A DNA stretch of 64,000 nucleotides from positions 2,852,001 to 2,916,000 of the forward strand of contig JAGTWJ010000003.1 in the NCBI GenBank assembly GCA_020064725.1, in the 5' to 3' direction. The DNA is from Drechslerella dactyloides. Taxonomy: Eukaryota; Ascomycota; Orbiliomycetes; Orbiliales; Orbiliaceae. This document shows, piece by piece, positions 9,611 to 21,829 of the stretch; positions within the stretch are counted from its first letter, which is position 1, and each line of letters begins with the position of its first letter. The notes below the pieces were generated by a model. The model saw nothing but the letters and a program-made list of their open reading frames with translations. It made no database searches and was not told where the DNA came from. Position numbers and translations under genes: made by a program.

Positions 9611-12597
9611 GGTACCTCTTTGTTTGGATATTCATCGTTCGAAGGAGTATTCATCGGAGGACAGGAACCCAAAGCGTAAGACCGATCCCCATTAAGCTTG
9701 TAAGTTTTTCGTAAACTGCTTCGAAGTCCTCCTGGAACGTGAAAGAGCGACAGGTAGTGAGGAAGGCAAGAATACTGGGTTTCCGATATCTGTTTAATAC
9801 TCAAGGATTTGCTTAGAACCCACTTGAACGAACGGCAAGTGGCAATGCCGGACGGTGTGATGAGAGGCGGAGAGCATATAAGATAAGAAGTAAAGTTAAT
9901 GTATAATATGGTCGACAAGTCTCTCTCTTGTTTCTGTCTTTATTTTTTTTATTTTTTTTGGGAAAAAAATTTCTGAAGGGAGTTCCAGAATGGACAGCCG
10001 GTCGAAGGGAGGAGGAGGAGGATGTAGTAGGAATGGAGAAGAAGGAAGAAAAACTGGGGGGGGGGGGGGGGCACCTTTATATAGTCTTGGAGAGCGGGCT
10101 GATTTACGCTTCAGTTTGCGTATGCGGCGTGCGTGATATACGGAATCATATAGGAGCTTTGGACGTCTATCGATAGACGGACGCTCTTGATGTTTGGATA
10201 CCCTTGGGGCTGTTATTGCACGTTTGGGCGAGATCTACCATTGCCACGCTCGCTCATACTAACATGGTTGTTGACTTTGTTTTGCAGGTTGAGATATAAT
10301 TTGTCCTGCGACGGCTGGCTGTCGGCGAAATATATGGATATAATCATGGGGTTATATATACGCATGAGGCATTAGATTCTATGAAAAAATGATAATAATT
10401 TTAGGGAGGTTAAGTAGAAGAAACAATTTGTCCCCTATTTTGCAACTGTCGGTGGATTTCCGGCTGTATAAGCCATTATTCATTTCGCTGACGTTCACTA
10501 AGGGAGTGGCGTAATCTTGGAAATCCAGATAGCTAGATTTAGAGGAGATCTAGGAGGCGGATACGCGTTGAGGGTGCGATCTCCGTGAGGTCGTAAGAGG
10601 TTAGGTCAGAAGCATATGTGGGTGTAATAAGTTTGGATGTTCGACTTGCTTCAAAGTAGGTTGGAAATCTTTTGTAGTATACAAATATGCGTACGGAGAC
10701 TGTGCGAGTACCTTCTACAGAAATCGGGAACCAAAATCATTCTAGTGACTACATATTCTATCCGAAATTTCCTAATGATGTGATGAATTTAGTGGTAGGA
10801 TGCCGAATGGCGTGGTGACAAGTGCTGATTCGAGAAGTCGCTCGACGCGATGCATGGGAATAACCTCACTTGTCATTTGCCATGATTTTTGGCATGAGCA
10901 ATGGCTGGGATATGACACAGCCGTCAACGGATGGCAGCTGCCATGGATAGTCGCTTTTACAACTTCGTATAATAGGACTACACATGTGGAATATTACAGG
11001 CAAGGCAGCCTCATCGGTCATCACGTCGACCAGAATACCTCTTGATAGTAGTTTTCCATGCACCGCGACATCAGATTGCTTCTCAGCGAATGTTTCATTC
11101 CTGCATCATGATTCCCGGATCTCGTTACGATAACGGTAGTGTTTCGAGCAGGCTGTTGTGCGATTTTAGAATCAAACTTGTTAGAATGACTGTATGTATT
11201 CTAGGAAAATTACTTGAGCCGAGAAGCGATTCAATGTACACTGAATATCAAGACTCTACTAACTATATATGCGGGTTGTAAGCGCTAGTGCTTGGAGATT
11301 CGATGAACGAATTGATGGTTGGCAATTGAGAGCAACTGGAAATTTGCGGGTTACAAAGTTTTCCATGCACGATACAGTCACGATCACCAAAATGATATTA
11401 TTTTACAATGAATGCGGATTGATTGTTGGGATTAATATGACAGAAGCTGATATGGTAAAAACAAACTCGCCGTTCCAACAGTGTGAGTTTGGCGTGCGAG
11501 ACTAACGCTACAGGAACTGGTTTTATCGTCGTGGTAATTTTCCATACTTCTACTGAAACTTCGAGGTAGCCGATTGCCACTCTGTTGTTGGTAGTACGAT
11601 CTTGACAAGAATTATTTCCTTCGGCATAGATACCAGGGGCAAATATTAAAAGTTTCCCCGTGTTTTCTTATGCGCTTCGGCGATCATAGTGCTAACTGAG
11701 TGGGTTGTTGTAAGTGTATGCTCAGTTGCACAACCTTCGAGAGTCAGGGTGAAATCTACTTTGGCTACTGAATTGCTACTGCGTATAGTGCTATTGAACC
11801 TACCGAATTCATGGATCAAATCATCCATGAGTCTGGAAGTTTATGCCATCATTGTACTATTAGATACTTACGTTTGTCACACTAGAGTCGTATTATAACT
11901 ATTATTACGGGTCTGTGGCAACGTTGAGGTAAAACGAAGTGGTATTCCTAGGGAGGACTGGAACGGCCAAACTATTATACAGGCAAGCACAGGTACGTAT
12001 ACACGCAGGTAAGCTAGGCCTCGCAGCCCCCCTTGCTAACGGAAGGCGCACGACGGCGCGCAGTAGGTCGATACCTCTGAAAACACCAGATAATTCCTCC
12101 ACCTCATGTGCACCTAGCACAGATCACTTCTTAAAACCCGGGCTTCGCATAGCTATATATCTGGACTTTCGACCGGCACTCCTTTGGAATGCCTCGATTG
12201 CATCGCGAGTTTGGAAACACCAGTGGATGCCCATCCTTTCTTCTCCGGCAATTATGACGGACAGCAAATCTTGACGCTTGATTTTGGTCCAGCTGCTCAT
12301 CGCCTCGTACTTGCGATTTTTTCCACTAATTATATTGGCGGTGATGATGTTCTTGCGTGTCCGCCAGAGGAGGTGGTCAGGAGGATCTCGTCCGCGCCGG
12401 CAATTCCAATTGGAATTCCGGGTTGATGTTGTCCTCATTCATAGCCATGAGGTAGGTTGGGTTCAAGCTGGTGGTGAGCTTCTTAGGGATCACCACGAGT
12501 GCGAGCACGACCTTCGGTACCTAAGTGTCGACCAGCGGGCATATCTCTCCGCAGTCTCTTTTGCGGTGTCCAATAGACGAGGCTGGTGGCACTCAAA

Positions 12598-13368
12598 TCA
12601 CCTGGACCCGAGTTGAAGGCGCACAAGTTCACCTTGCCCGCCGTCGATTGTAAAATCGGCGAGCCTTGTCTTCTGTCGGCCCACGCCAGACAAGTTACAA
12701 GGCGTCAGATGTGGAGTGGTCTCTACTCTCGCGACGTCAGCATGGACACTATCATAGGCTGGCGTCTTTCCTAACCTACTAGTAGCTGCTTTATCCTCCT
12801 CGAGCCTTGTCTTTATCCTTTCGTCGAGACGCTCCAAGGATTCAAGGGCCCCCATGACCGATTCCAGCACCCAGAACTTGCAAGACGACGTGTACAGCAA
12901 GTCTTCGTACTCCTCCATCATAATGACCGCGGAGAGTCTTTCCCCGATGCCCAGGCCTTGCAAAGCGGCAGCGTAGTCGTCGCCAGCCATGAGGGCATCA
13001 CTGGGACTATCTTCAAGCCACCGTTTGACGAACGTTTTAAAACTGTCATCCATCTCCTCGTCGTATGGGAGGTGGCTGTAGCGGTCCCATATTACCGCCG
13101 CCATTTCGGGTGAGAAGCCGATGAATTCTAGGGTTTCCTGGCTTTCAAAGTATACGGGTATCTCCATTACCGAGGAAGGGTCGATGTCGGTGATCGTTTG
13201 CAGTGCGGTGTCGCAGGTCATGTATCCGGGTACCGATGGGGCGACCATGAGGGTTGATATTTTTCTCTTCCCGTTGATGGGGGGTGAGGTCAGGCCTGCG
13301 AGTTCGAGAGCTTTGACCGTGTCGTCGTGAATGATCGGGACGGCGGGGGGACGGATTGCAGATGCCAT
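12598..13368 (-). CDS. Hypothetical fungal protein
   Basis: A 256-residue open frame starting MASAIRPPAVPIIHDD. It is acidic and mostly helical, with a stretch around ESQETLEFIGFSPEMAAVIWDRY and a helical segment near FWVLESVMGALESLERLDE. Codon use is like that of the flanking genes and there is no signal peptide or membrane segment. Not recognised; no function assigned. The C-terminal third may hold a short intron, because near 12714-12775 a gttagg donor, a tgctgac branch-like site and an AG acceptor lie in order. The frame stays open whether or not it is spliced, so the end of the protein is uncertain. Confidence 0.65.
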   Translation of the reverse strand: MASAIRPPAVPIIHDDTVKALELAGLTSPPINGKRKISTLMVAPSVPGYMTCDTALQTITDIDPSSVMEIPVYFESQETLEFIGFSPEMAAVIWDRYSHLPYDEEMDDSFKTFVKRWLEDSPSDALMAGDDYAAALQGLGIGERLSAVIMMEEYEDLLYTSSCKFWVLESVMGALESLERLDERIKTRLEEDKAATSRLGKTPAYDSVHADVARVETTPHLTPCNLSGVGRQKTRLADFTIDGGQGELVRLQLGSR

Positions 13369-14396
13369 ATTTATATGCAGAGTATACTGATCAGAGGTGT
13401 CAGATCGGTATGGTAAGCTGGTGTGGTGGAGGTAATAATGTGAGAATAGAGGTGAGACTGACCGGCTGATTGGCAGTCGGATGGTGAGGTGATCGTCAAG
13501 TTCTTCGATGCCTGCAGAATATCGATCTGTAACGAGAGGGCAGAGAGACAAATAGGAGATGTCAGGAAATCATGCATCGAAGAAAATATTGTGGGTGAGG
13601 TGAATATTTATCTCGGGGAAGAACTGAGAGAGAAATAACGGTAGAGAGAAGCTAAAGAATTAGGGCTTCAAGCTGTGATTCATAAAATGCACTCAGTCTT
13701 CTCAGCATACTTGGCCAGTACTTAGCCAGATATCGCACCAAATCTCAAAGTTTCTCATCATTGTAAATTACATATTCCAATGTCTATGCCAGACGCCGGC
13801 TCGCTGTTGTGAAGTGGCTGACCAGGCAAGTCTGGCTTCGAGACTATATACCCGCTGAGCTACGATACACCAATCCCGAGACTATGCCCCAATATGTAGT
13901 CTGCTTGCCCCCAAAAATTGAAATCAAAGATTAAAATCAAATAAAAAGAAAAAAAGGGTAAGTTGGAAGGCGATTTCTATGTTCGGTCGTCCTCTGCTTT
14001 ATCTTCCACCTTGCGCCTGGCCTGCGGGATAGCACAAAGGGCGGAATCGCTATGATGTATACAGTGCACGAATTTGATAGCTATAATTGTAATCATAGGT
14101 ACTATTTCGGATCCAAATCGGCGCGAGGGGTACGTATACGCTGGCTGGCCATAGTATATCCTCACAAGCTAAACCGAACCTGGCTTACAATTATTCCGCG
14201 TTGGTTATATTTCAAGATACCGGCGAACGATCAGTTGCCATATGAAGGAATATCCCTATGTCACAAAATATCCACAGACTAAATTTGCACCTGCTGGTCA
14301 ATTAAGGTACAGACAGCTCATCACCGGAGACTGGTATCAGCCCGCTCGCTCGCACGTCCGGCCATCCACACGGCTACCAAATATAGAATGAACAAT
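13369..14396. other. Intergenic region between two minus-strand genes
   Basis: About 1 kb without a gene. It carries the promoter of the hypothetical protein and the 3' flank of allantoicase. An isolated GTCTCG motif lies at 13830-13844. On the minus strand a stretch reading tagctcagcggg sits next to it and resembles a Pol III A box, but no tRNA can be folded. Confidence 0.5.
13830..13844 (-). repeat. Copy of dispersed GTCTCG motif
   Basis: On the minus strand GTCTCGAAGCCAGAC, one base shorter than the other copies. No right arm is evident. Confidence 0.5.
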
Positions 14397-15980
14397 CTAC
14401 ACGACCTGCCGCCGCCCGTACACCTTCAGCCGACTAACGCCCCCATCGGGCACAATAGTCATCATAACATGCGTGAAAACCTTCACCCCCGCCGCCTCCG
14501 CAAGTTTTCCCTCAACGCTGCCCCCTGCGCTGGGCCCCTCGAGCGTGCCGTCCGCGCTGGCGAAATGGTGCTCGTGGTCCGCTTTGCACTTGATTTCCTC
14601 GGCGAGGTCGACCCAGCGCGCTGTCGGGGTTGGCGTGGTGTCTTCCGGGTGCCAGAGGGCGTGCAGGCGGACTGACTGGGGGTAGTTTCCGCGGAAGTGG
14701 GCTGTGTCGACTGTTATCGAGGTTATCTTTGTCGGTGCGCCCTGTACACACTGTTAACACCTACTCCGTGATATCACAATAATATAGTCCGTGCGAGACC
14801 ATAATGTAGTATGTTGGTAGGAAAGGAGGAAAGGGGGAAGGTGGGGGAAAGGTACCAATTTGACGATAACCCAGTCGGTGTGTCCCTTCTCGCGACTCCG
14901 CTTCGTCTCCCACCCGTCGCCCATATCCCGTCCACGACCCGGCAGTAACAAATTATCCTTCCGTCCAAAATGCTGGTCCGAGTACGCAACAGCCAACCCG
15001 CCGTTCCCCACGGCCGCCATATCGAGCACGACGCTCGTATCGTCAGGAAACACGGGGACCGCCTGTCCGAAGACCCTAAACCGCGCGATGCCCCCGTCGG
15101 GTATCATGTTGAGCTTGACGTGGCTGTACGCGTCGGCCGTCGGCTGCGGGAGGAGGTAGACGTGTCGCTGCGACGGGCCGCATTCTTGCAAGGGGAGGAC
15201 GGTGGTCCATTGTGATGATTGCGTGGGTGGTGGTGATGAGGGTGGCGAGAAGAGGGCTTGCACGGTGACGGCGGGGGCGTGGTTGCCGTTAAAGTAGGCG
15301 GTGTCGATTTCGAAGCCGAAGATGCGGCCGGAGTTCACGCCGAGCTGAGGCAGCGTTAGCTCGTTCATTCGAGTGTATGATCGTATCGAGTATTGGAGAG
15401 TGGTGTATAGGTACCTTGACGATGACCCAGTCCTCGGGCTCCCGATTATGTCTTCGCGTCTCCCATCTACATACAATCAGCCCATACTGCCCTCAACCGT
15501 CCACCCATCCATCCAACGATCCGTAAACGACAACCCGATACACGGACCATTTAAGTAGCGTAAGAAGTGTAAAGGGTGTAAAAGGTGTAAGAAGTGTAAG
15601 AAGTGTACGAAGTGTAAGAAGTGTAGAGGGAACGTACCCATCATACCAAGCACCCGTATGCACAAAATACCCCTCCTTCCTCACCGGGGGCCCAACAGTC
15701 AACAGATTCGACGCGGCAGCAAACCACTCGTCGCTAACAGCCACAATCTCCCCTCCCAGCGACGCGCTGGCAAGATCTACAATATCCCATTAGCCTTTCA
15801 TCTACACACACCGATTGTCTTTATAGTGGTGGTTGATATGGGTTGTAGCGGGGTTGCTTATGGTGGGTAGGTGGGTAGATTGGTGGGTAAGGTGGGGGCG
15901 GGGTGTATTAACGTACCGATGCAGGATGCGCCGAATACCTCTGCCGTTTTCTCGGCGTCGATTCTCTTAACTTCCGCCAT
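14397..15980 (-). CDS. alc: Allantoicase
   Basis: Hydrolyses allantoate to ureidoglycolate and urea in purine-nitrogen catabolism. Five exons, in transcription order: 15917-15980, 15638-15776, 15415-15466, 14856-15344, 14397-14741; introns of 140, 171, 70 and 114 bp; sum 1089 nt, 362 residues, typical for the family. Hallmarks: SDEWFAAASNLL near the N-terminus; the repeated block GWETRRHNREPEDWVIVKLG in the first half and GWETKRSREKGHTDWVIVKLG in the second, showing the two tandem allantoicase domains; and paired DTA(Y/H)F and IPDGGIARFRVFG / VPDGGVSRLKVYG segments. The minus-strand start MAEVKRIDAE gives the right length. No neighbouring purine-pathway gene is present, so no cluster is seen. 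Intron 2 contains a 9-bp minisatellite. Confidence 0.95.
15560..15629. repeat. 9-bp minisatellite inside allantoicase intron 2
   Basis: About seven consecutive gtgtaagaa-type units with minor variants (gtgtaaagg, gtgtacgaa). On the coding strand this is a pyrimidine-rich ttcttacac array within a 171-bp intron, the longest in this gene. Confidence 0.75.
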
Positions 15981-16634
15981 ATCAATTACCCTCTCTCTTC
16001 TCTCGTCAAAGCTGTTGTTTCTTCTTCTTACACTATGCGCGGTGGGAGGGCTGTTGGAGAGGATGTTGGAAATTTTGTCTTGGCGAGAGTTATGTTCCGT
16101 GTCGCTGGAGTAAGCGGGTGTCTCCCACTTTTATATATACCCGGCGCAGCATTTCTATTACTCGATAATTACTCGATCGCAACCACCCGACTGTCCGACA
16201 TACCATTTCCGACAGCCCGCTCGTCCCCGCCGTTATCGTCCTGAGTCGTCAGCGTGGATATTTCGCGCATCGAGCGGCGGCGGCTTGAATTGGAAGGTCG
16301 CAACTGCCACCGCTCATCGCGGACTTCGCCTCGCCGCTCGGAGGACGGCTGACCCTGTCTCCCAAGCTAGCTCTAGCTGTAGCTAGTTAGCTAGCTGGTT
16401 CTACTACTAGCTTAGCCACGTTGATCGTGTGTACGCGTCTACGCTGACGGATAGAGTCCGCAAAACCAACAATGCAATTTGATTAAGTACTCGACGCTGG
16501 AATACAATCTGCACGTACATACACCATACTACCAAAGACACGAAGTCAAAAACACAAACTCCACCCGCATGCCACCATTACCCCCATTACCCCAGACTAC
16601 CCATTCCCGTCCACCTATATCCGTTGTAGAGTGT
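15981..16634. other. Intergenic region upstream of allantoicase
   Basis: 653 bp containing the allantoicase promoter and the 3' flank of the membrane-protein gene. A tatatata-like tract (on the minus strand, near 16130) lies 150 bp upstream of the allantoicase start. An AGCT-rich palindromic patch (gctagctctagctgtagctag) covers about 16366-16396. Confidence 0.45.
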
Positions 16635-17935
16635 TTATGGCGCCCGCCCATTCTGGTTCCGCAGCCACTGGTGCAAGATCACATCCAGCACATGCCCGCG
16701 ATCGCCCATCACCCACCGCAGCTCGAAGAAAAGGACGGTACCAACGCCAAACGCGGCAAGCCACACCAGCGGCATCACCCGCGCGTACAGCCGCACCAGC
16801 CGCCACCGGCCCTCCGCCGTATAGCTCGTCCACGCGCGAACGATGCTCTGCGCGCCCGTCCGCTCGAACGGGATGATGGCCTCTTCCGTCGGCGAGTACA
16901 CGGACGCCTGCACCCGGTGCATGATTATCATCGACGGGATGAACAGCAGCACGTGCACGGATAGAAACACGCTGTAGATGGCCAGACATTGCAGCGGCGT
17001 CAGCATGCTTTGGTAGGGGTTGTCGTCCGCCGGCGGTGTCGGGTCGTCGAAGGCGCGGGCTGGGACGAAGGCTTTGACCATGATGTCCGGCAGGGCGTAG
17101 GTTAGTTGGCCTGTGACGGCGACGAGGAAGGCGGCGGGAAGCGTGTGCAGGATCGAGCGGAAGGGCAGGCGGGACAGGCGGCCGAACCACGTCTCCTTCG
17201 TCGGCGGCGCCAGCACCACACTACACACATTACAATATCACATTAGTATATATTTAATAGATGAGGGAATTAAGAGGAGGACGTACTGGGTGTGGACGAG
17301 GCTGAGCGGGCTGACGGCGAGCATGACGAGCGTGCCGGCAATGTACTTGCCGAACGGGAAGGGGAACATGCTGCGAAAGATGCCGTTGACGCAGGACGCG
17401 GCGATGGCGTAGACGATGTTGACGCTGAAGCCACGCCAGGCGGAGAAGAAGCCGGCCTCCTGCCGGAGGTAGCGGATCGTCTGCCGGAAGGAGCTGGTGA
17501 TGTACTTGCCCGGCGTGCCGCCGAGGAACAAACCGGGTGCGATCTTGGGCGTCGTCGGGGAGGCGTCGGCGTGCTCGGCGTCGGTGTCGTCGCGGTAGTG
17601 CGGCGGCATGCCGTCTTCGCCCTCGGATTCGCCGGTCACGTCTACATCATAGGCCGGTGCGAGGTCGTAGTCGGAGGGCAGGTCCTCGACGATGGTCAGG
17701 ATCTTGACGACCTGGAAGGTGTAGTCGAACTGTTATCGCAGTTAGCGGAAGTTTCGGAAAAAGATTATGGGGGTGTACGCACCAAAATGAAGCCGGCACC
17801 GGCGAGGAAGAGGGTGACCATGAAGAGGATGATGGCAAAGACGTTGACGGGCTCCGGCTGGTCTGAGGGCGGCGGTCCGCTGGTGACGGAGACCGCCATG
17901 GCGGCGTTGAGCAGCCGGCGGCCGGGCTCGAGCAT
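16635..17935 (-). CDS. Fungal multi-pass membrane protein of unknown function
   Basis: Three exons: 17783-17935, 17287-17729, 16635-17220; introns of 53 bp (branch gctaac) and 66 bp; sum 1182 nt, 393 residues. A membrane segment lies at about residues 31-52 (VFAIILFMVTLFLAGAGFIL), followed by an acidic cytosolic-type loop (GESEGEDGMPPHYRDDTDAEHAD). Further hydrophobic spans are YAIAASCVNGIF, IAGTLVMLAVSPLSLV, LHTLPAAFLVAVTGQLTYAL, LAIYSVFLSVHVLLFIPSMI and VMPLVWLAAFGVGTVLFF. The motif YLRQEAGFFSAWRGFSVNIV is faintly like a mitochondrial-carrier repeat, but the three-repeat structure is absent. Related fungal proteins carry uninformative names; I assign no function. Confidence 0.75.
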
Positions 17936-19679
17936 GTCGACTGCGGGACTTGACTTGTCGGGTGAAGAAGTTGGATGTATGGATGTATCGACGGGAGTGC
18001 GGCGGATGAGATGCTATTGGAGGAGGACGGAGGGACGGGCGCGGCGGGGTTTAAGTAGAGCGACGGTAAAGGTGAAGGTGGTGAGATGGGGAGATGCAGA
18101 TGCAGATGCAGGCGAGGTGGCGATGCAGGCGGCGGTGTTGTGACCAGGCCAGCCGCCCCATCCGAGACGCTCCACTTGCCGCCTAACGTTTGTCTATCTC
18201 GCTCGCTCTCGCTCAACGTCTGCACTTGTGGCCGTCGCGACCTCGGAACTCACGGATACGAGAGGCGTGAGTCAGGAGCCGTCTGCAACCTCGTATCGCG
18301 AAAATAGCACGTCCCTGTCAATCGGTCGACTCGCGTGAGGACGCGTTCGTGATCGTGCTAGCAGACACGTAGAGAGAGCGGTCGAGTCATCTATCTGAGA
18401 TCGTGAGTCCGAGCTCCGTTACAGGTATATCCACCTGCTGGTACTGAAGCAAACTCTTGCTGCCTGGAACATCTCGAGTCTCACTCTTGCTCATCGACGC
18501 AGGACAGCTGCGTTGCACCCTCAACACAGAATATATCAGTCATGTGATCTGGAAGGTGTTTGCCCGAGATGGAGAATGTGGAAAATGGTGGGATGTTCTC
18601 AGGTGACGGCTTCCGTGCTGCAGCTCGTGTCGACGCTGCGTCTTTGCCCGTGCTCCTCGATCCTGCTTGCATTGGATACCTTGTGCATGGAGAGGAGACC
18701 TCGAGCTGCCGTCCGCCAGGTACCAGGACTTCCACCCAATACACCACCTTCAACCTCTCCTTACACCCACCGATGATATCACAATTCTTACATCAGCAGG
18801 ACCCGATTCCAGCTTCCAGCATCGCGATTGATACCAAGTATATACGGATATAAGATACGGCGTCTGCACCGTGAGCTGTCCGTAGGGCGGACGGGTGCCC
18901 GCAGCCTCCAGCTGTACCCTCTTCCAGAACCTCACTTGAGCCTCCCGCCCAATATTAATACCTGTACAATACCTGTACAATACCAACAGCCGTAACGCAC
19001 GCACCCAACGTAACGTAACGTCCGTCGACGCTTTGTCTGGCAGGAATGTAACGGTACACGGCAGCTGTCAACGCCCGTACCATCGTCCACCAATCCATCC
19101 GTACGGCGTGAGAGCTAGAGCCCGCACTAGCCTCACTCTGCCACAATGGCAAGTTTTTTCTTTCGTTAGCAAAACGACCCCTGGCTGCAGCGGGGAAAAT
19201 CCAGATTCCGAGCTGGGGCGATTCCAGTCACGGTACCAGCGGTGTATGCGCGATTTGCATGCCCCGTCGACGGGCCCTGTTTTTGGGAAACGGCGGTGTG
19301 GCAGCCATCACTCCTCTGATCCACTCCTCCTCGAACCGTCGTTTGCCGGTCAGTTGCGAGCAATGTACCTCTCGCATCATCGATTGGGAAGGTCGATGCG
19401 CACGTTTCCTCGGCACTCCCTCGCTCGGGATCGCACATTGATGCTCTGGAGATAACGCGCCGAGTGCTGCCTGGGATCATGTTCGCATTATTCCATTATT
19501 GCAATGTTGGAGGGAGAGCTGGCTGGTGTGTCTCGTGGTGGGACGAGCTTCCTTGCACTTGTACCACGCTGACGGACGGACGAGCTGGGGACAGACATGG
19601 CAGGCCATGGACAGCGGTGGTAACCTAATCATCACAGCTCGCACAAGCAGGTAGCCGGCCAAGAAGCATGCTCGATCGA

Positions 19680-19707
19680 TGCCTGCCTGCCTGCCTGCCT
19701 GCCTGCT
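19680..19707. repeat. TGCC microsatellite
   Basis: About seven uninterrupted tgcc/gcct units. Confidence 0.85.
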
Positions 19708-20312
19708 GGTCTGCGACGGAGCGGCCGTCCGATGTTTCGGAACCGTGGCTGCAGCGTGAGGGATCGATATCGTGGACTCGGGTCGTATTCGGCAGCCGGG
19801 TTCGAAGCTGCATATCCACCAAATATATCGAATCCAATTCGCCTCGAAACTTGTATCCAACGCGATGGGGATGTCGTAATCGTCGTGATTGTGAATGTAC
19901 AGCAGCATACAGTACGTACTAAGTACATACAAACGGGGACGGTGCAGACTGGTCCGGCATCCTGCTGGCAATCCGCCAGCCCGCCAGCCAACCAGACAAA
20001 GCCGCATGCACCGTTTGAAGCTGTCGATGTCCGCTCCGCCTTCCATTGGCCAACCTCGACGGCCCTCGCCTTCGTGTCGACATCCCGTATCGTCCATTGC
20101 CCAGCAAGCGTCAGCTCCAGCTGGCCAACCGGCCGACTAGCGGACTCGCGCGGAGAATACACCCACCAACGTCCACGTTACGAGCAACTTCGCGATGCCG
20201 CCGGCTGCCATTGGCCGAGCGACGGCCGGTGGAGCTGGAGGCCGCGAGGGAGGGCAAGAAGGGCACGATGCCCTCGCACCCCCCCTCTGCGATGAGGGTG
20301 TCCGGCGCCGGG

Positions 20313-20320
20313 TATAAATA
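20313..20320 (+). promoter_or_regulatory. TATA box candidate upstream of KXD1
   Basis: TATAAATA in the context gccgggtataaataggcgg, with inverted CCAAT boxes about 110 and 270 bp upstream. If used, it would give the KXD1 transcript a leader of about 700 nt. An alternative is a separate non-coding transcript. Confidence 0.4.
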
Positions 20321-21060
20321 GGCGGACGGGGGCCGTCGAGGAGGCCGTTCTCTCCTTCTCCTTCCGTCTTCACTCCGGATCCTACTTCTACATCTTATCA
20401 TAACATTTTATATTATATTATATTATACTATACCATCGCGATATAGTTTTTGTTTCCGGCGAACAGCCGTTTTGGAAAATTTTCAAACGTTGACGGGAAC
20501 GTGGCGACGGACGCCGCAGCTGGAACGCAACGACCTCGTTTGACCGTCCGTGTCGACGAGGATACCTCCTCCTCCACCGCCTGCCCGCCAGCCAGCCCGC
20601 CTGCCAGCTTTCCACAGGCATCCTCCACCGTCCCGCCGGCGAAGCGAGGATAACAATTCATCGCTCTGACTTGTCCGTTCGTATATCCCTCCTCCCGCCC
20701 GTGCGACGAGCCCACGCTGACGGGTCTTCCAGCCAGGTCAAGCGGCCCCTGCGCAGCTCGTTCTCTGCGGCCATTTCTGTCCGTCCGGCTGCGCTGCAAA
20801 CCGTCGACAACGCAACGGGCGCTGCCGCCGCGAGTGAGCTGCCCGTGTCACCACCGTCAAGGCAAACACGCCAGCGGACATATCAAAATCGCAGTCTCGC
20901 CATTTATATCACACCCCTCGATTGCCTGCACTGCCGTAATAATAATAATAGCAATAATACCGGCGCTATAATTTCCGGCGGCCGCCGTTTGATCACGCCA
21001 AATTAAACCCGCGCCCAAAACAGTGCACCAGAAAATCACACCCGCCGCACCCAACAAATA

Positions 21061-21829
21061 ATGACAGACACCTACGCCCTCCCGCTCCCGATGTCTCGCA
21101 AGCCCCACCACCGCCTGCAGCAGTCCCCGCTCGTCTCGCCCTCCTACGAATACGCCTACTCGACGCCCCCTTCCTCCGCCTCCCAGGGCGGCGTCATGCA
21201 GGTGCCCCGCGGCACCCACGACAGCCGGACGCCCTCCTACGCGACCTCCTCGCTGTCCAGCAGCTCGTACGCCGGCTCCGCGGCCGACGAGTACGATGAT
21301 GGCGCGATGGCCGCGGACGACCTCGTCAGCGTGCTGACCGATCGGCTCATCGGCGCGTTCGACCCGATTCCGCTCGACCGCAGCCTCGCCCTGCAAGCCC
21401 AGACGTGCGTTCCCCCCCAATTTTATACTATCATTTAGATTCTCGCAAATGAATGTATTCGCTGACGGGTTGGTGTTATAGATCAGGGATAATGAACGCG
21501 AAGACGCGCGAGCTGATGGAACTGCAGGCCCTCGCGCAAAAGCGGCTAAGCGACACGCGCAAGAATTTTCTAGACGGAATGCGCATCGCGAAGCAGGTTA
21601 AATCAGACCTCGAACTGCTGCAGAAGAAAACAGAGTGCGCCCCCCCCCAAATACCCCAACTACACCCACACTACACCCCCAAACCGTAATATGAGCGTTG
21701 TATGAATATTGTATGCTGACGTGTGGATTGTTGGGTAGTGCGCTGAAAGCGAAGGCGGAGCAGCGGTATCCGGTCGAGTACAACATGGCGCGAGAACGGT
21801 ATCCCGGGCCGGCGGACTATGAGTATTAG
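21061..21829 (+). CDS. KXD1: KxDL-motif protein (KXD1-like, BLOC-1/BORC-associated)
   Basis: KxDL proteins associate with BLOC-1/BORC-type complexes that act on endosome and lysosome/vacuole positioning. Three exons: 21061-21404, 21482-21634, 21739-21829; introns of 77 and 104 bp, the first with a gctgacg branch site; sum 588 nt, 195 residues. The N-terminal 90 residues are a Ser/Pro/Tyr-rich disordered region. The conserved helical domain runs from ADDLVSVLTDRLIGAFDPIPLD through TRELMELQALAQKRLSDTRKNF to IAKQVKSDLELLQKKT, containing KVKSDL, the family's K-x-D-L signature. The protein ends in a Tyr-rich tail (YPVEYNMARERYPGPADYEY). Both acceptor choices keep the frame across the domain. Confidence 0.88.

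Larger units (their letters stand above)
7347..12597. other. Long gene-free interval with repeats
   Basis: 5.2 kb without a supportable gene. Open frames are short, AT-ending and unlike known proteins. It contains the deaminase poly(A) signal, one foldback element (7687-7729), a diverged tandem duplication of about 180-190 bp (9247-9610), T-rich and A-rich homopolymer tracts around 8840-8880 and 9940-9970, and a run of about 15 G residues near 10056-10071. Probably decayed repeats; no transposase or reverse transcriptase motif was seen. Confidence 0.5.
17936..21060. other. 3.1-kb intergenic region upstream of KXD1
   Basis: No supported gene. Contents: a GC-rich promoter for the membrane-protein gene (17936-18200), a TGCC microsatellite at 19680-19707, several CCAAT/ATTGG boxes around 20045-20215, and a TATA box at 20313-20320 in a GC-rich promoter-like setting. 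From about 20340 to 21060 the plus strand is pyrimidine- and CA-rich, like a long 5' leader of the KXD1 gene. Confidence 0.45.

Noticed and set aside
13790..13885. tRNA-like stretch on the minus strand (tagctcagcggg A-box plus a GTCTCGAAGCC B-box-like site)
   Set aside because: The two boxes are only a few bases apart, no acceptor, D, anticodon and T stems can be paired, and the B-box-like part is just a copy of the dispersed motif.
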